64,000 nucleotides of DNA from Monomorium pharaonis. Its lineage: Eukaryota > Arthropoda > Insecta > Hymenoptera > Formicidae. The first letter of the stretch is position 1, and the number at the start of each line of letters is the position of its first letter. Both the position numbers and the translations under genes were made by a program. The notes below the pieces were generated by a model. That model was not told the DNA's origin. It worked only from the letters and a program-made list of their open reading frames with translations, and made no database searches. The DNA lies in assembly GCF_013373865.1 (NCBI RefSeq), contig NC_050470.1, positions 7,858,373 through 7,922,372 of the forward strand. Reading direction: 5' to 3'. Shown piece after piece: positions 26,701 to 40,500 of the stretch.

Positions 26701-29700
26701 TCAACAAATATCGCAAAGCTAACGGATTCTCTCTTGCCTCTTTTGCCTTCCACCTGTGCTATAAAATAATACAAAAGCAATTGCTCTCTCCGAGAGTAAT
26801 AAATTAATTCCCGTATGAATTGGCTGCGCGCTCATTCACAAACGGTTGCGGAAACGTAATGACTGAATGTTTTATGAACTTTTGTCACGATAATACGTAT
26901 ATCGATAACATGTTTGTTACATTGCGGAAAGTGTTAGTAATATCTTCCATTTTCGCGTTGGATCGTATATATTCGCGTATAATTGTTAGTTTTGAGAAGA
27001 ATTGGCGATATAAAGTGAAAGATGTTATTGCAGTGCGCAAACACGATTAATAATCCATTAAACGGGAATAATTGTAACGACTTGTAAAATTAGTCTAGTT
27101 TATAAGTCGGGAATTATTCGTGTTTACAGCATGTAAAAGGCAGAATTAATATTTCATCGCATAAATTTGCAAAACTCTCGTGTTCCCAGTGGTGGAAAAT
27201 TTCTGCTTTGATTAAAAGTCTATTAAAGAATAAAGATAGATCTCGCCGCGAATAATTTCGACTATTTACAAAAAGAGCCGTACGCTTGTCAACACGCTTC
27301 CATCTCGCGATAATGCGAGGAGGCTTTAATTTAACGGCCGTAGTCGCCGAGAGAAACGAAGTAATAATGCAATGGCGCATTCCGAGAAACAGGTCGGGCA
27401 CAATCGTAGAATGGAGCTCGCGACCCAGTTACTTCATCTTCTCCGTTCTTGTTTGAGAAAATAAACTTTCTCCGAGTTCACTCTTCCTAGCGGAGCAATG
27501 TTAAATTGCAAATGCAGATATTCCTAAGTATTGACACAAAATTGTTATGTTTAAATGTCCTCCTACTTTCTAATCAATTCTGTTTCGCAAACTTAGCCAC
27601 AAAGTTTTATTCAAAATAGAAACTTATCAAGAAATATATAAAGAAAAAAAACGTTTCGGACTAGTTTAATAATTATCAGTTTCTAACATCATATCTTGAC
27701 TGTAACAGACGTATTATGTGTGTGTCTCTTGCATTATTTAACTTATATTGTAATTTTTATGACGCACGTTCTCCATAACATATCTGGACTTATGTCATAG
27801 TTCTTAATGTGCACAATGTAATTTATGTACATACATATGCACTTGAAAAGGACTGAAACCTACGGTCAAAACGTAGTGCGTTAATTTTGAATTATATTTG
27901 GCCAGTTAGGTCAAATCTAATAACTACCTGTGTTGTTTTTTATCCACGTACTGGCGAAGAAAAAAGATTATATTTGACTTTACTTTAATCTATATAAATA
28001 AAAATGTAAATGTTTGTTCGTCATCTAAGATCTCCGTAAGTTTTTCATCGATTGCTTTGAAATTTTGACACAACATTGCATTCGTAACCGGGAGTGTTCT
28101 TATGGGGTCTGATTTTGGATATACCGGTGTTTTAAAAATGATGGCCATAATTTAAATGTAAAAAATAGTTTTTCATTAATATTATTGAAATTTTGACACA
28201 TTGAGACGGGGAGAGACCGGGAGAGACGGGGAGAGACCGGGAGAGACGGGGAGAGACCGGGAGAGACGAAGAATGTTTCTATTGTGTTTAAATTAAGGTA
28301 ATAAGAGAAATAAAGATGGCTGTTATTTTATTGAAAAAAAGGAACTTATTTAAAACAGTCTTTTGAATGGATTTCTAAATCCATAGCAGCTTTTAGAAAA
28401 AAAAGTTAGAAGTACGTGAATAAATGAATATTAGATTTATGAAAGATAGATAAATGCTTATTCAAAAATAAAATAAAAAGAGCAACAGTAAAGCAAGGCT
28501 TTTGAAAGTTAAACAACGAAAGCAAATTTGAAAAAAAAAACGTAGCATAAGAATAGAGAGCCACAGCAACGCGTGGCAGGGCATAGCTAGTAATTATATA
28601 TTTTTATGTTATGATTAAATCGCAAATGTATTTTTCGGGTATTAAAAATTATTAAATAAGGGACACACATATATAAAATAATAAAATAATAATTTTAAGC
28701 AAGTAAATATACATATATTATCATGCTGACCTGGAAATGTTTGTAAGATTCATGATCTCAAAAATGATCTCGCAGGAACGTGTTCCGTCAGTAAGTCACG
28801 CAACACCCCGCAGAATGGATACGAATGTGAAGCGCGAGCGCACGAGAAATCGTCCGAGGAAGCAAAAAGCTTTATTCAGCGCCAGCACGAAAAGGTTAAA
28901 TGCGAACACACACCTCGGACTCTGAGGCCGATCGCAAGAAGTTAAACGAGAGTACATAGCAATAAAAGCGGAGGGTTAATTCTCAGCTAAGGCCACGATG
29001 CTGAATTCAGCTTGGTAAACGGCCCATTTGCTCCGACTTATTTCCTTTCAGCCGACAAGAGCACATCTCGTGCAGTTAGCGGCGATCAATCATAGAGAGC
29101 TCGCTAGACATTATTATTGATTAATGGCCGATAACAACTGCGTTAACATTTTTAACATTGTAACCATTTGTTCCAATCTAATGGAATATCAAATATTATG
29201 AAAGTCTAATTAAATCTCGCTAAAGTTTGATCTTAAAAATGATTAAAAGATAATTATAACAGTGTAGTTAACGAGATAATTTAATTTGTATAGTCACAAT
29301 CAGATAAACTTTTCAAGATTATGTAATGTTTTACTAATTTACATATGTTAATAAGTAAGGGAACAATGAAGTTAGCAATTATAATAATTTTCACAATTGG
29401 TTTCAAATTTAAATGTAATACATAAATAAATTAGAAAAATAAATGGCAATCAGATTAATTTATAATGCGGGGCAAATTAACAGAAATGTGTTACACCATT
29501 AAAATATATAGTCAATTATAGAATTGGAAGTAATTCACAAATTGTTGCGCGAATTTTCACTAAACAGCAACGCTTGGACGGGACATTTTGATCCAGAGCC
29601 GGCGTTAAATTCGGCCAAAAGAGAGCGCGGCAAAACCGGCTTCGCGCCGCCTCCACCTCTCGGTCTTAATTGCGAAAATACACCGTGCTTAAACCTCCCC

Positions 29701-32700
29701 CGATAGCAAGAAGTCTAGAGGCGAAAACAACGCGGCAATAAACGCGAGGGCGCATTCTCGACTGCAACGGTTGTAGCTCACCGAGGGGTGCTTAAATTTG
29801 TCTTCTTCTTCTTCTTCTTGTTATTCTTCTCAACTTACCGCGGGGCAAAAATTTAAAACAAATTTGTTTTTGGAAACAATGTGGAAAAAGTGAATAATGA
29901 ATTTGAATTGTCAACATTTAAATATTTATAAAAGAGAATTCTAAAGATTTTTTAAATTCCCCCTTTCTAAAGATGCCGCGGTTTATTGGAGCTAAAAATA
30001 TTAAATTAATAAAAAAATTATATTCAGTATCAAGAGCCGCTGCAGACCGAATAGGCGATCTTAACTTTATCTGTATGTTCAAAATCTTTATCGATCGGAG
30101 AATTAATTTACCATTATTTTTTAAATTGTTTACTTAATCTGAATCGCGAAGTGATTGCGATAATTTGGAATTGGGTTGCTGCGAGCTGCGCGGCGAATGT
30201 ATACCTTCGAATATAGAACAGAAATCTCGTCGATATTGAAGCTACTCGGTTCCGAATTGGCGCGACGCCAGGCTCGAAACTCACGCTATGGCGAACACAC
30301 GCGTCCTGAGGGGTGGTCGAGTGCGCGCTCGTAAGGGAGACGACATTAAACCCCGAAAAGAAACCTTTACGACGCCTAGGCATCCTACGCCCGTCCATTA
30401 TTCCACGACTTTCCGGTCGCGCCACAGATAATCGCGTTAACAATTACGTGCCGGTTCCGCTGCGAGTTATCTAAATTGATTAGGGGGAGTAATTGCATTT
30501 GCCCTCGGGTCTCCGCGACGAATTAAAGGAGAAATAAGGGAGGGGAAGAAAAGCACGGAAGCGGACGATTGCGTTTTCGTAAGTAGGCCCGCGCACATCG
30601 GTACGAATTCGCGGGTTGCGCTTGAAAATGATACGAATCGCGTTAATTCCTTATTCAGGATGAGTTTCCCTCCTTAAACCAATGCATGCGTCGTAAAAAT
30701 TCGAATATTCAACATCGCCTTGCTTTATAGCGCCTACTGCGATCGTATATACTTTATCCCCGATGAAGTTGCATTCTATCACGACACTTTAAAGGCGGAT
30801 GTTTTCGAATGGATGATAATATCAGCGCCGGTATGAGAGCCGCGTCGTTTACGCTTCGCGATTTCGCTTCCTCGCCGATGCAGAGAAGTTTCGCTGGCAT
30901 CGCAAGAGGTGAGGATTATTCATTGTTTCGAGGGAGAAAAACAGAGAGAGAGAGAGAGAGAGAAGGAGAGCCATACAAGCGAAATAAAGAAAAAAACGAG
31001 AGAGAAGGGAGAGGAAAAAAAGAGAGAGAAAGAGATCCCCGAGATAAGATAGGTAGATGCTACACGTAAGATATTCCGTACGAGGTACGGAGCCCGAGCG
31101 AGTTCCTTATCCGCCGCGTCGCGGGATGAGAAAGAAATCTTTAAAGCGCACTTTGATTCATAGGCGACCGCCCCGGCAGTGAGGGACAGAACGTGACCTG
31201 GCATTAAGTGCCCCATAAAATATTGCGCTCATGTAAATACCCTCGTAAAATTCAGCGGGCAATGTGACGGCGGGGGTGACGGCGGCGGGTTACCGCTTTC
31301 CTCGACTCGCGACGCGCCGTGCCGCGCCGTCGGCACATCACACTGCGATATTCTGGATATTTACGCCCCTTTGAGCCGTCCCTCACCCGTGCCTATCCTG
31401 TACCCTTACACGGTTCCGCAAATTCAAATTCGACACGCAACCCTTTCTTCTCGCACCGGGCTGGGAGGTCGGACGAGGACCGTGCAAAGAAGATGAAATG
31501 TTTCGGATGAAAGGAAAGCTCACTGAGAGAGTCGGCTCAAAATTTCGCTTCTAAATCCGGCGTGGAGAAAGCTCTTTTTGAAAAATTTGTCGTGAATATG
31601 TGGTAAGCAACAGGAAAGCAAAATCTCGGTAAGAGATAAAAGCCGTAGGAGCGGGAACAAGCGGAAAACACGTTTTTGATGAGAAGATTGCTGTTTCTTA
31701 GCTGTTAATGCACAGCAAAACGACAGAAATCTTTCCCTGTAAAAATATATACGATGATTAACTTTAGTGAAGCGGTACGCGCGATGCGTACAGGGAAGAA
31801 ATTATTAGATGGCATAAGGTTCAAATTTTAAATCGAGCATACCGAACATAATTCAGCTTGTGTTCAACGGCGCGACGCTGCGTGTCGCGATATTCGACGT
31901 TAGTATTACGGACGCTATAAACTCAGTCGATTCGCCACACAATTCTTTTCCCCGTCGTAAAAGCGCTTGGGATATTGCTTTCTCTCTAATCTCGTAGAAC
32001 CTGGTAATTCTCGATTCGCCGTCGCGTTACACATGATGGAAGTAGCGTGAAACATAATGCCGAACGAAACGATTGACGAATTAAAGAGAGACGTGTCTAA
32101 TTTATCGCGAATGTAAAAATACACCATCCCTCAAATAAATATCTAAGGTTTAATCCGCTTTGGTATTCACAGCATTTCACCTTGTCGTTTATCAAATATT
32201 AAACAAGGACAAAACAATGCTCACAAATGCCGTGCCGAAGCGAACGCAACCTAAATATAATCAAGCAAGCGGGTGTAAAAACTTTAGTTGTAATAAACCT
32301 CTATTACGATCTATTACGCTTTCCACTGTAATTCCAGCGAGAGAGATTTTATGGTAATACATATTTTTGCAAAAATTTTCTAACGCGCGTGGAAGTATGT
32401 TTTGGTATATTCACATTAAACCGCGAAATCAATTTTATGGCTAGCTCAGCGGTGTAGTCGAAAAACTTCCGGCATATACACCGAATGCGCGTTAGAGTGC
32501 TCGCCGTTGACTCGGTTTCTAATTTTTTTCGACATAAATGTAGAACTATTTCTAGTAAAACTAAAATAATGTACGTAACAGAACGCGTTTTCATACTTCC
32601 ATAATTGCAGTGTGCATATTTTCAGTTTAATTAAGCTGTATTGATTAAAAACCGCGGCATATCGCAGTCTGACCTACAATTGAGTTCTACTACTTTTTGT

Positions 32701-35700
32701 CGATCATTATTGACATTTGAATTTACCTTCAAGAACATTTCGTCATAAAAGTGTATAATATCTGAAGTCTTTTTATTTAATCTTATAAAAATCTAACTGC
32801 AAATAGTTTAGGTCAAATAATTTAATTTTTTTTAATTCAAGACTTAAATTTAAGTTTCAAGATTCAAATTTAAGTTTCCTGGAACGCTCCATACGATCGA
32901 TTTGTCAACGGCACCCAGTTACCGAACTTTTTGATGGCAGCACACTCTGCGAGATACATTTGTTATAACACTCAAAACTTTTACCTGCACTGTACGCGCG
33001 TAGACTTAACTCGGTGGATTATCGCGGCCACAATCGATCGAGATTCTATATAGTACGTATCTATAAAGTCGCGTGCCTTCCCTTAATTACAGATTTCTTA
33101 ATGAATAACTAATGAACAACTATGTCTTCGACAAAGTTAAAAACTTACGAGCCGCTCGTCATTATTACCTGCGGTCGTTAATTTTTTAATTTGCAACGTT
33201 AAATATCCTGGATTAAACGTCTTAAATTAAAACTCTATGAAAGTAAAACTTTATGAGAAATGAAACTCTACAAAAATCTCTGCAACCTGAAGAAAGTAAG
33301 TCTTCTGATAAATTCTGTACGTTCCCTCATATCTGTCACGTCGCGCAATTTTGACGTATATGTGTGTGCATCGCGCGCAAACGTCATCCATTCTCGTCGG
33401 GTATATGAAACTTCTGGCATGCAAAAGATTTCCGTATGTCAGTGTTGTATTTACAGTGGCATGAATCCGGAACAGCATCGCGACGCTGATCTTTAACACT
33501 ACGTGTAACGAGATGCGAATCGGTAAATAAGGTAGCTCGATCGTAGTAGTTTCGTTGATTCCGTTACAAATTCACGACTAAATATGAACTCTGAACTTTC
33601 GTGACGCCTCTCATTTCCCCTTTGTTAAATACAAATTTCATATAATCCTTCAGCCGTAAGCGTCGATAAGCGCATTTTTATCGCGATGCTTCGATATAAC
33701 GTCGTCGTCGTCGTCGTCGTCGTTGTCAACACTCGCAGCGGACAAGCTTGAAACGCGTACAAAATGCGAACGCGTGCTCCCCTCGGGAGTTTACAGGGAA
33801 AAATTTCGCGGGGAAACTTCTTAATTGAGTGGGAATATGCTGTGCGATGCACTTCGTACTCTTTGCATTTTTGCAGCCTCGAATTTTCCATACTTCGCAT
33901 CTTCCACGAAAGTACGGTGCGAATAGTTGGAAGCTCGTAACTCCGTGAGATGCATTTTCGCCATCGATACAGCGAGGCGACGTATCGCGAGATGGAAATT
34001 ATGGGCTTCCGGAGAATCAATCGTAGATCGTATAATTTTATGATGAAAAAAAAAAGGTATCTCCGTATCCTCATGGAATATATTAGTCGCGTAATAATAT
34101 AATTTATGATACATATCATATATATTTAGCGTCTTATCTGGACGTTCTTCACTCACCTCTCCCGTCCAGCGAGAAAGTTTATAGAAACACTCTAATTGCA
34201 CAATAAAAGTGCTGACAGAGCGTAAACAAAAATTTGCATTTGGTTGCACGAGTCGTTGCTTTATGCGCGATGGAAGATAAACGAACATTACACGCACAGG
34301 ACTTTGCACTGCGCTTCGTAGGATAGTGCGATGGTTTTATTGTAAAGGTAGATGGATTAAGTGGCATTACTTTACACTGTCCTTTGTAGGCGAGGACAAT
34401 TTATGCGGGACCGTTGCTCCGCATAAAGTGCAAGCGTTTCGGCATAGCGTTCCTTTTACTAATCTAATTACTTTATGTATACGCGTGTGTGCATTTTCTT
34501 ATGCGCAATAAATCAAGTACTAATGGTATATATTTTAAGACACTAAATACTATTACTGATATTATAAATAATAGATCAGTAACTGATCTAACATGATATT
34601 TTAAGAGTGCAACAGATTCGTAAAATAGTAATATTTATTTGTAATATTTGTATGTTTATTTTTAACTTGCCACATGCATCATGGATTGTATATTTTATGA
34701 TAAACAATTGCTTCATAAATAATTTTCACAAATCCACTATCTCAAATTGAAATAAAATACGATTTGTTTTATTGATATGAGGCGCAACTGCAGAAATTGT
34801 GACATAAACTATGCATTAAACTAATATAATAACATAAAATACAAATACGGACAAATAATAGTGACGCCCGTTATAATAAACATTTCAATTTACAATTATA
34901 TTTTTTCAATTTATACATATAAAATAATTACAAACAATTAATTTGTAAATAAAATAAATTACTCACTCCATTGCTCCGCTGAATCCTGATGAATCTCCTC
35001 TCCTTGTTTTTTTCTTCTTTATTTCTTTTTCTTTATTTTTTCACCTTGCAGTCTGGCACTCACATAATGCCTATTGACAAAGAAAACACAATTAATTGCA
35101 ATTGTGTACTTGCAATTGTATCAACAAAAATTTTTTTATCATAATATCACAATTAATACGATTAATAAAGTCAGTGTAATAGCTAAATAAAACATTGGAT
35201 TCTCTCTAAAAGTGTTTATAATCAAACGTTTGTATTTGGCACATACATTTCGAAAGCTCATAAAATATACGTATCACTAATATTTGTATTAAATATTCAT
35301 AAATTAATATATTTATACATTGTTAATATGTGTAAATTTATAAGAATCGATACAACATGATATCGTGCTATTTGAATTATTTACTCCAGTGTTTTTCAAT
35401 TCATGTGATATTTTGCTCTTCAAAAATCTAAAAAATCGCAAAATAAGCAAACTGTATCTAAGCAACAATGTAAAATATATTTAAATATCTTTAAAAAATT
35501 ATTTTGAGTAATAATTTATAATTTTTAACTTTATCGTTCCGATTTTCTACTTCCGATTTCTACTTCAAATGAATAACGATAAGCCACGAAGTATCTGGAT
35601 TTTACATTAAATATACATATATATTATAATAATCATTTTAATATACTAAAATATATTAAAAACCATTATTTAAAGAAGTTAACTAATCATGAAGATTAAA

Positions 35701-36183
35701 AATTAATAATTATTCACAAGGAAAATCAAGATTTCGAAATAGCGCACTTTGGATCGCAATCAATTTGTCATTACACTCAAAAAAATTATTTTACAATTTC
35801 AACAAAAATTATATGCGTGTAAAAATTAATTGAGGTTGATAAATAATTAGCAAATATTGTGATTACTCTTTCTTTCTCTCTCCTTCTCTCTCTGCGCGCG
35901 CGTGTGTGTGTGTGTCATTATTCTGACACCACAATGTACATACATTAAAATTTTCGATTCCTCTACTTAACCTTAGAATCACTAAAACTTTATATAATCG
36001 CTTTTTCTTTAGTATTTTAATATATTTTATATTTTAAATTTGCATCAATATATGTAAAAAAATTAATAAAATAATTTATAAAATTTATAAAATGAGCAAT
36101 TCGTTGTATGTATTGACAGTGTATAACAAATATTAAAATACATTTAATAAAGATAATAAAATATATGAATATTAAAATACGAG

Positions 36184-36227
<44 letters not shown>

Positions 36228-37467
36228 TTCATTAGGCATATTAGAAAATAGTGTCATAATATTTATCGGCATGAGCAATAAATTCTTATTTGTTTCATTT
36301 TATTCGATCGCCGATATGTTTAGCACGAACAGAAATTTTACGATATATTTTACAAACGTGCCAAGTTACTTAATGTTTATGTATGTGCGTCTGCAAATAT
36401 TCTCGTAAAATTCTGCCGACAAAATTGCCGGCTCCTCGCGGCATGTCACGATATGTCCTACATCTTCGTCATATCGCAACCGTAAAATTCACCACCCTCT
36501 GGAGAAAAGCCATTTTCCTTAAAGCGTAGCACCTCGCGTTGTTACAATTGCGACAAATTACAGCACGTGTAACGTGTATTTACGTAACCAATTATATTAG
36601 TGTTACAATAGTAGCGTCACAAATGTATCTCGCGGTGTAAAGCGTTTCGTTTTATTCACATAGAGCTTATGCCGGTTTGGCTGTGGAAACAAAAATCTAT
36701 TGACATTTCGGTAACAAGTTATCGTTTTATGCGCAGCGTGAAATAAATTCATATTTTTCCATATATTTGAAAAAGACTGCGTCAATTAATGTTTCGTAAT
36801 TATTACCGGTAAATATCGGAATAAATTTAAAAATTTTACTTTTAATCGATATTTTAAAATAACATTTTGATTAAAATAGAACACAATGTTTATTGATTAT
36901 CCGCGTTACCGCTTTGTGACTGTCACGCAAATATAAAAATTGATAATCTCTTGTATCATGAAGAAAAGATAATTTTTCTGTAAGATATTACAGCATTGTA
37001 ACGATATCGGAGCATTTTCGAAGCGCGAAGATCGCGAAACCATTTTTAGTCGCGTCTGTCACCGCGGAAATGTCAGATAAATCGATCAACGGCTTTCATA
37101 AGACGCGTTTTCTCCCTCCTTCCATTTGGCCTCATAAAATTCACATAACCGAGTTACATTAGATGATACTAGCTACTACTGCTGCTGCTACCAGTCGTGA
37201 ATTTAAATTCAATACGCGAAGGTTCTTCTCGCGGTAGAAACGGGCGAACTTTCCTCGTAAGTCAGTTTCTTTGTATCGTTCACCAGACACGAGTATCATA
37301 TTGAATCTCTCTTTGTCTCCAAGTGTCTCTTTCGCATTGCAATTCCAATTATATAATGGTCATATGATACATTACAACGTGTTCCGGTTTTTTATAGACC
37401 GAATAAAAATTGTTATAGGCATTCAATATAAAAGAGCAATATTAAACTGTATTAAAGGTGATGTATT

Positions 37468-37515
<48 letters not shown>

Positions 37516-40500
37516 AAGAGAGAGACATAATATATATAAACTTAACGTCGGCCGCGGAGAAAATGCATTTATAATTATAACTTTGATAAATATTCTTCCT
37601 TGGTCAAAATATTTTTATACTTTATTAATAAATATTACAATAATAAAATGGAATACTACTTTCACATTTATTATTTACAAAGCTTCATTTTTTAACAAAT
37701 ATAAAGTACATTTTTTATATTGAATAAAGTCTGTTCACAAAAAAGATTCCATTTTTGTGTGTGTGTGTGTATTGAAACTATAGTTATTAAATTGCACACG
37801 AAATGCTACAGTGGAAATGTGCAAATTCGTTCACAAAGGTAAGTGTTAAAAGTAACAGGGATTCAGTTTCCAATATTAAATCCTGCTATAGCACCGATTG
37901 TTCGACCGCGGTGGGAAAAAATATAGTCAATAAAATTTCCATCACATAGCTTACTATTTCCTGTATTGCCTTTGCTATCGTCACTATTCGGAAATTCTCA
38001 AATCTTACTATACGAAATGTGATCGTTATATTCTCTTTTACGTAAATAAAACATTGTTCATGATTTTATGTGTCTATATATTTAAACTAGCGTGCAGTAG
38101 AAAATTATAAAATTATTAAAATCTATATTAAAATTTTAATACATGATTTATATGTATATGTTTATTAACGTTATTTCTAACAACATACAGTTGATATTCA
38201 ATCCTAAATGATAAAATAAAGTCCAATGATAAAATAAGAGAACATAAAATGTATTTCAGTTTCAATGAACAAATAGAAGAAATTTTTACGTCATTGAAAT
38301 AATAACCATATAAATATAATACTTGTAGGCAGGAAAATATTGAAAAAAAAAAGAACAGCATACTATTTTACACAAAACAAGCGACATTTTCAGCAATTTC
38401 GCTGTATCGTTTACTCGCGAAATATAGGTTCCGAGATAAAGTTCGTCGTGAAACTATTTCACGTGCGACAGGTGTTAATTCCGCGTTGATTACTTTTACA
38501 TCGTAAACCAGCTAAATGTTGCCGATTCGGATCGTTACAGCCTGCGAAATACATGCACCGCACAATGGGACTCCATTAACAAACTATTTAAATTCCACAA
38601 ATTAATTTAGAGTGCCGCCGCTGAATATGTTAACAGTGATTTGTACATGTAATAGATAGTACATAGAGAGATGCGCTTGATCTCTTAAATTGTGTCACTG
38701 CTAATATCCGGAGTATTTTTTTCATTATCGCTATTGTTACCTTACACACACTACAAGTGCCACATTATATTAATGAAAAACAATACGAACAAAAACAATA
38801 CTAAAAATCTATTTTTCAGACAGCTTGGAAATGTGAGAAAATTGCTTGGAAAGTTCCGTCGCTGACCCGTTTATCACTTTTGAGCGTTTTGCAGAAAAAT
38901 CCACCGGTACTTAGGCATTCGCTCATGGTGCACGATAGTTTCTGTTATGAGATAGCTGTATGGATGCTCCATAACGCCCAACTTCCTACAAAGGCCCGTT
39001 TTTTTCCATGAATATATAACGCGACATAAAATATCCCGCGTATCCGGTGCGTACCATGGCAAAAGCCTCGGGATATTTCCGCGAAACTACTGCGACTTTC
39101 CGATTTACTCTACCGAGAATTGACTAACCGATCTTAATATGCAACATGTTTAAGTGATACTCACAAAATTGCGAAATACGCAGCGATCTTCTTTATAAAT
39201 ATATTTATGAAACACTCCTCTTCGCGTCCTAGTAGCCTCTATAATTCGTCCAATAAACATTCGAAGCTTAGCTCTTGAAGAACCTTTTAATTTAATTCAA
39301 TAACTTTCTTTAAACAATTATTTGTCCCCTTCGATCCGCGAAGCGGAACGAAGCAAAGACCGAGAATCGCATTCAATTGATGCGGGACCATTGTTGTTGT
39401 CTGTTTCAGTGACGGGGCTAGAGCCAGACTTCGCTTACCCGCTGGAGAACGTAACGATCCCGCAGGGTCGAGACGCTACCTTCACCTGCGTGGTGAACAA
39501 CCTCGGTGGATACCGGGTGAGTCCTTCCTCCTCCGCGAGCGGAGATCACTCTGGCAGCGCCAAGGCCCGGGTAACTATTTTACCATTAACCTGTGTCCGC
39601 CTGTAATGGACTACTACCTTATCTACTACTACCTACTACTAACTCTACTACTGTCACTAATACTACTACTACTACTGCACCACCTATATGCGCGCGTGCC
39701 TGCACTTCACAGCACTGCATTTAACTGCACTACCGCCAGCTATGAAAAAAAAGAGAAATATATATATATATATATATACTACAGTCGCCAGAGCAGCTAT
39801 CATCACTAACCATCTCTCTGTATACGAACATCCATTTTCATCTATCAGCCGGTATACAGGTACCGCCCGACTACGACGTAGCAACCGAAGTTTCATAGTC
39901 TCTTCACGTTCCTCCTGTCTCATTCTCTTGGTTCACTTCGTCTGAGAAATACTGACAATTCATGCCAAACAGAGAGGAAGAGAGGAAAGGACTCTGCAAA
40001 TTTACGAGCTAATGACGCCTTCCGCACGTCGAAAGAATGCGACGTATCGTTGTCCGTCATTACGGTCGATAGCTGCGTGCATTCAGTCATTACTATAACT
40101 TAAGACGCGCCGTTGCTACGGCTTTCCCGTTTTTCCGCGTCGCGAATTGTCGCAACTAAGATGCCAAGAATCGTAATTATCGTTTCCCACGCGTTTCGTG
40201 CTTTAAGCTAGCACCTTCCCCCCCTAATGTTCTACGATGATTTGAAACGCAAAATATATCAAACGTTTATCGAGATCGATGTTATCAATATTAACGCGTC
40301 GCGTACGTAGCCAGAATGGAATTTATTCGGATCGATCGATCGATCTCCACCTTTGTCCTTTCTCTGAAAAGAATTCGAATCGCGAGAGGATGAATGGTTA
40401 CAAAAAAGCCGATCCATCGTTGCAGCTGTTCTTTTTTTACAATGGCTTTCGGCTACACTGCCCACCTCTATTTCCATGAAGTCATGCTTTTCAAAAGACT

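Larger units (their letters stand above)
21886..27988 (+). other. intron 1, block H: mixed DNA with simple repeats, no exon recognised
   Basis: GC- and CpG-richer patches (22160-22550, 22850-23280, 24460-24880, 25440-26230) alternate with AT-rich DNA. The block contains GACA/GA repeats at 23612, a (GGC)n run at 25624-25648, a CT tract at 25961-25998 and a CTTGAAAAG...GTCAAAACG motif at 27842-27873. The open frames in the GC-rich patches show no conserved domain. Confidence 0.5.
28591..34520 (+). other. intron 1, block I: mixed DNA, no exon recognised
   Basis: The segment holds a (CTT)n stretch at about 29801-29820, a GA tract at 30942-30962, and GC-rich patches at 29560-29800 and 30140-31500. 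It also has a near-duplicate of aaatttaagtttc at 32840-32880 and a (GTC)n run at 33701-33723. None of the open frames has a recognisable domain. Confidence 0.5.
34521..39409 (+). other. intron 1, block J: strongly AT-rich to the Ig1 exon
   Basis: Long AT-rich DNA with GA microsatellites at 36192 and 37469, GT repeats near 35899 and 37758, and a CT-rich stretch at 35872-35892. A moderately GC-rich stretch lies at 36990-37270. The intron ends with a good pyrimidine tract and acceptor (gttgttgtctgtttcag). No other gene is seen. Confidence 0.6.
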
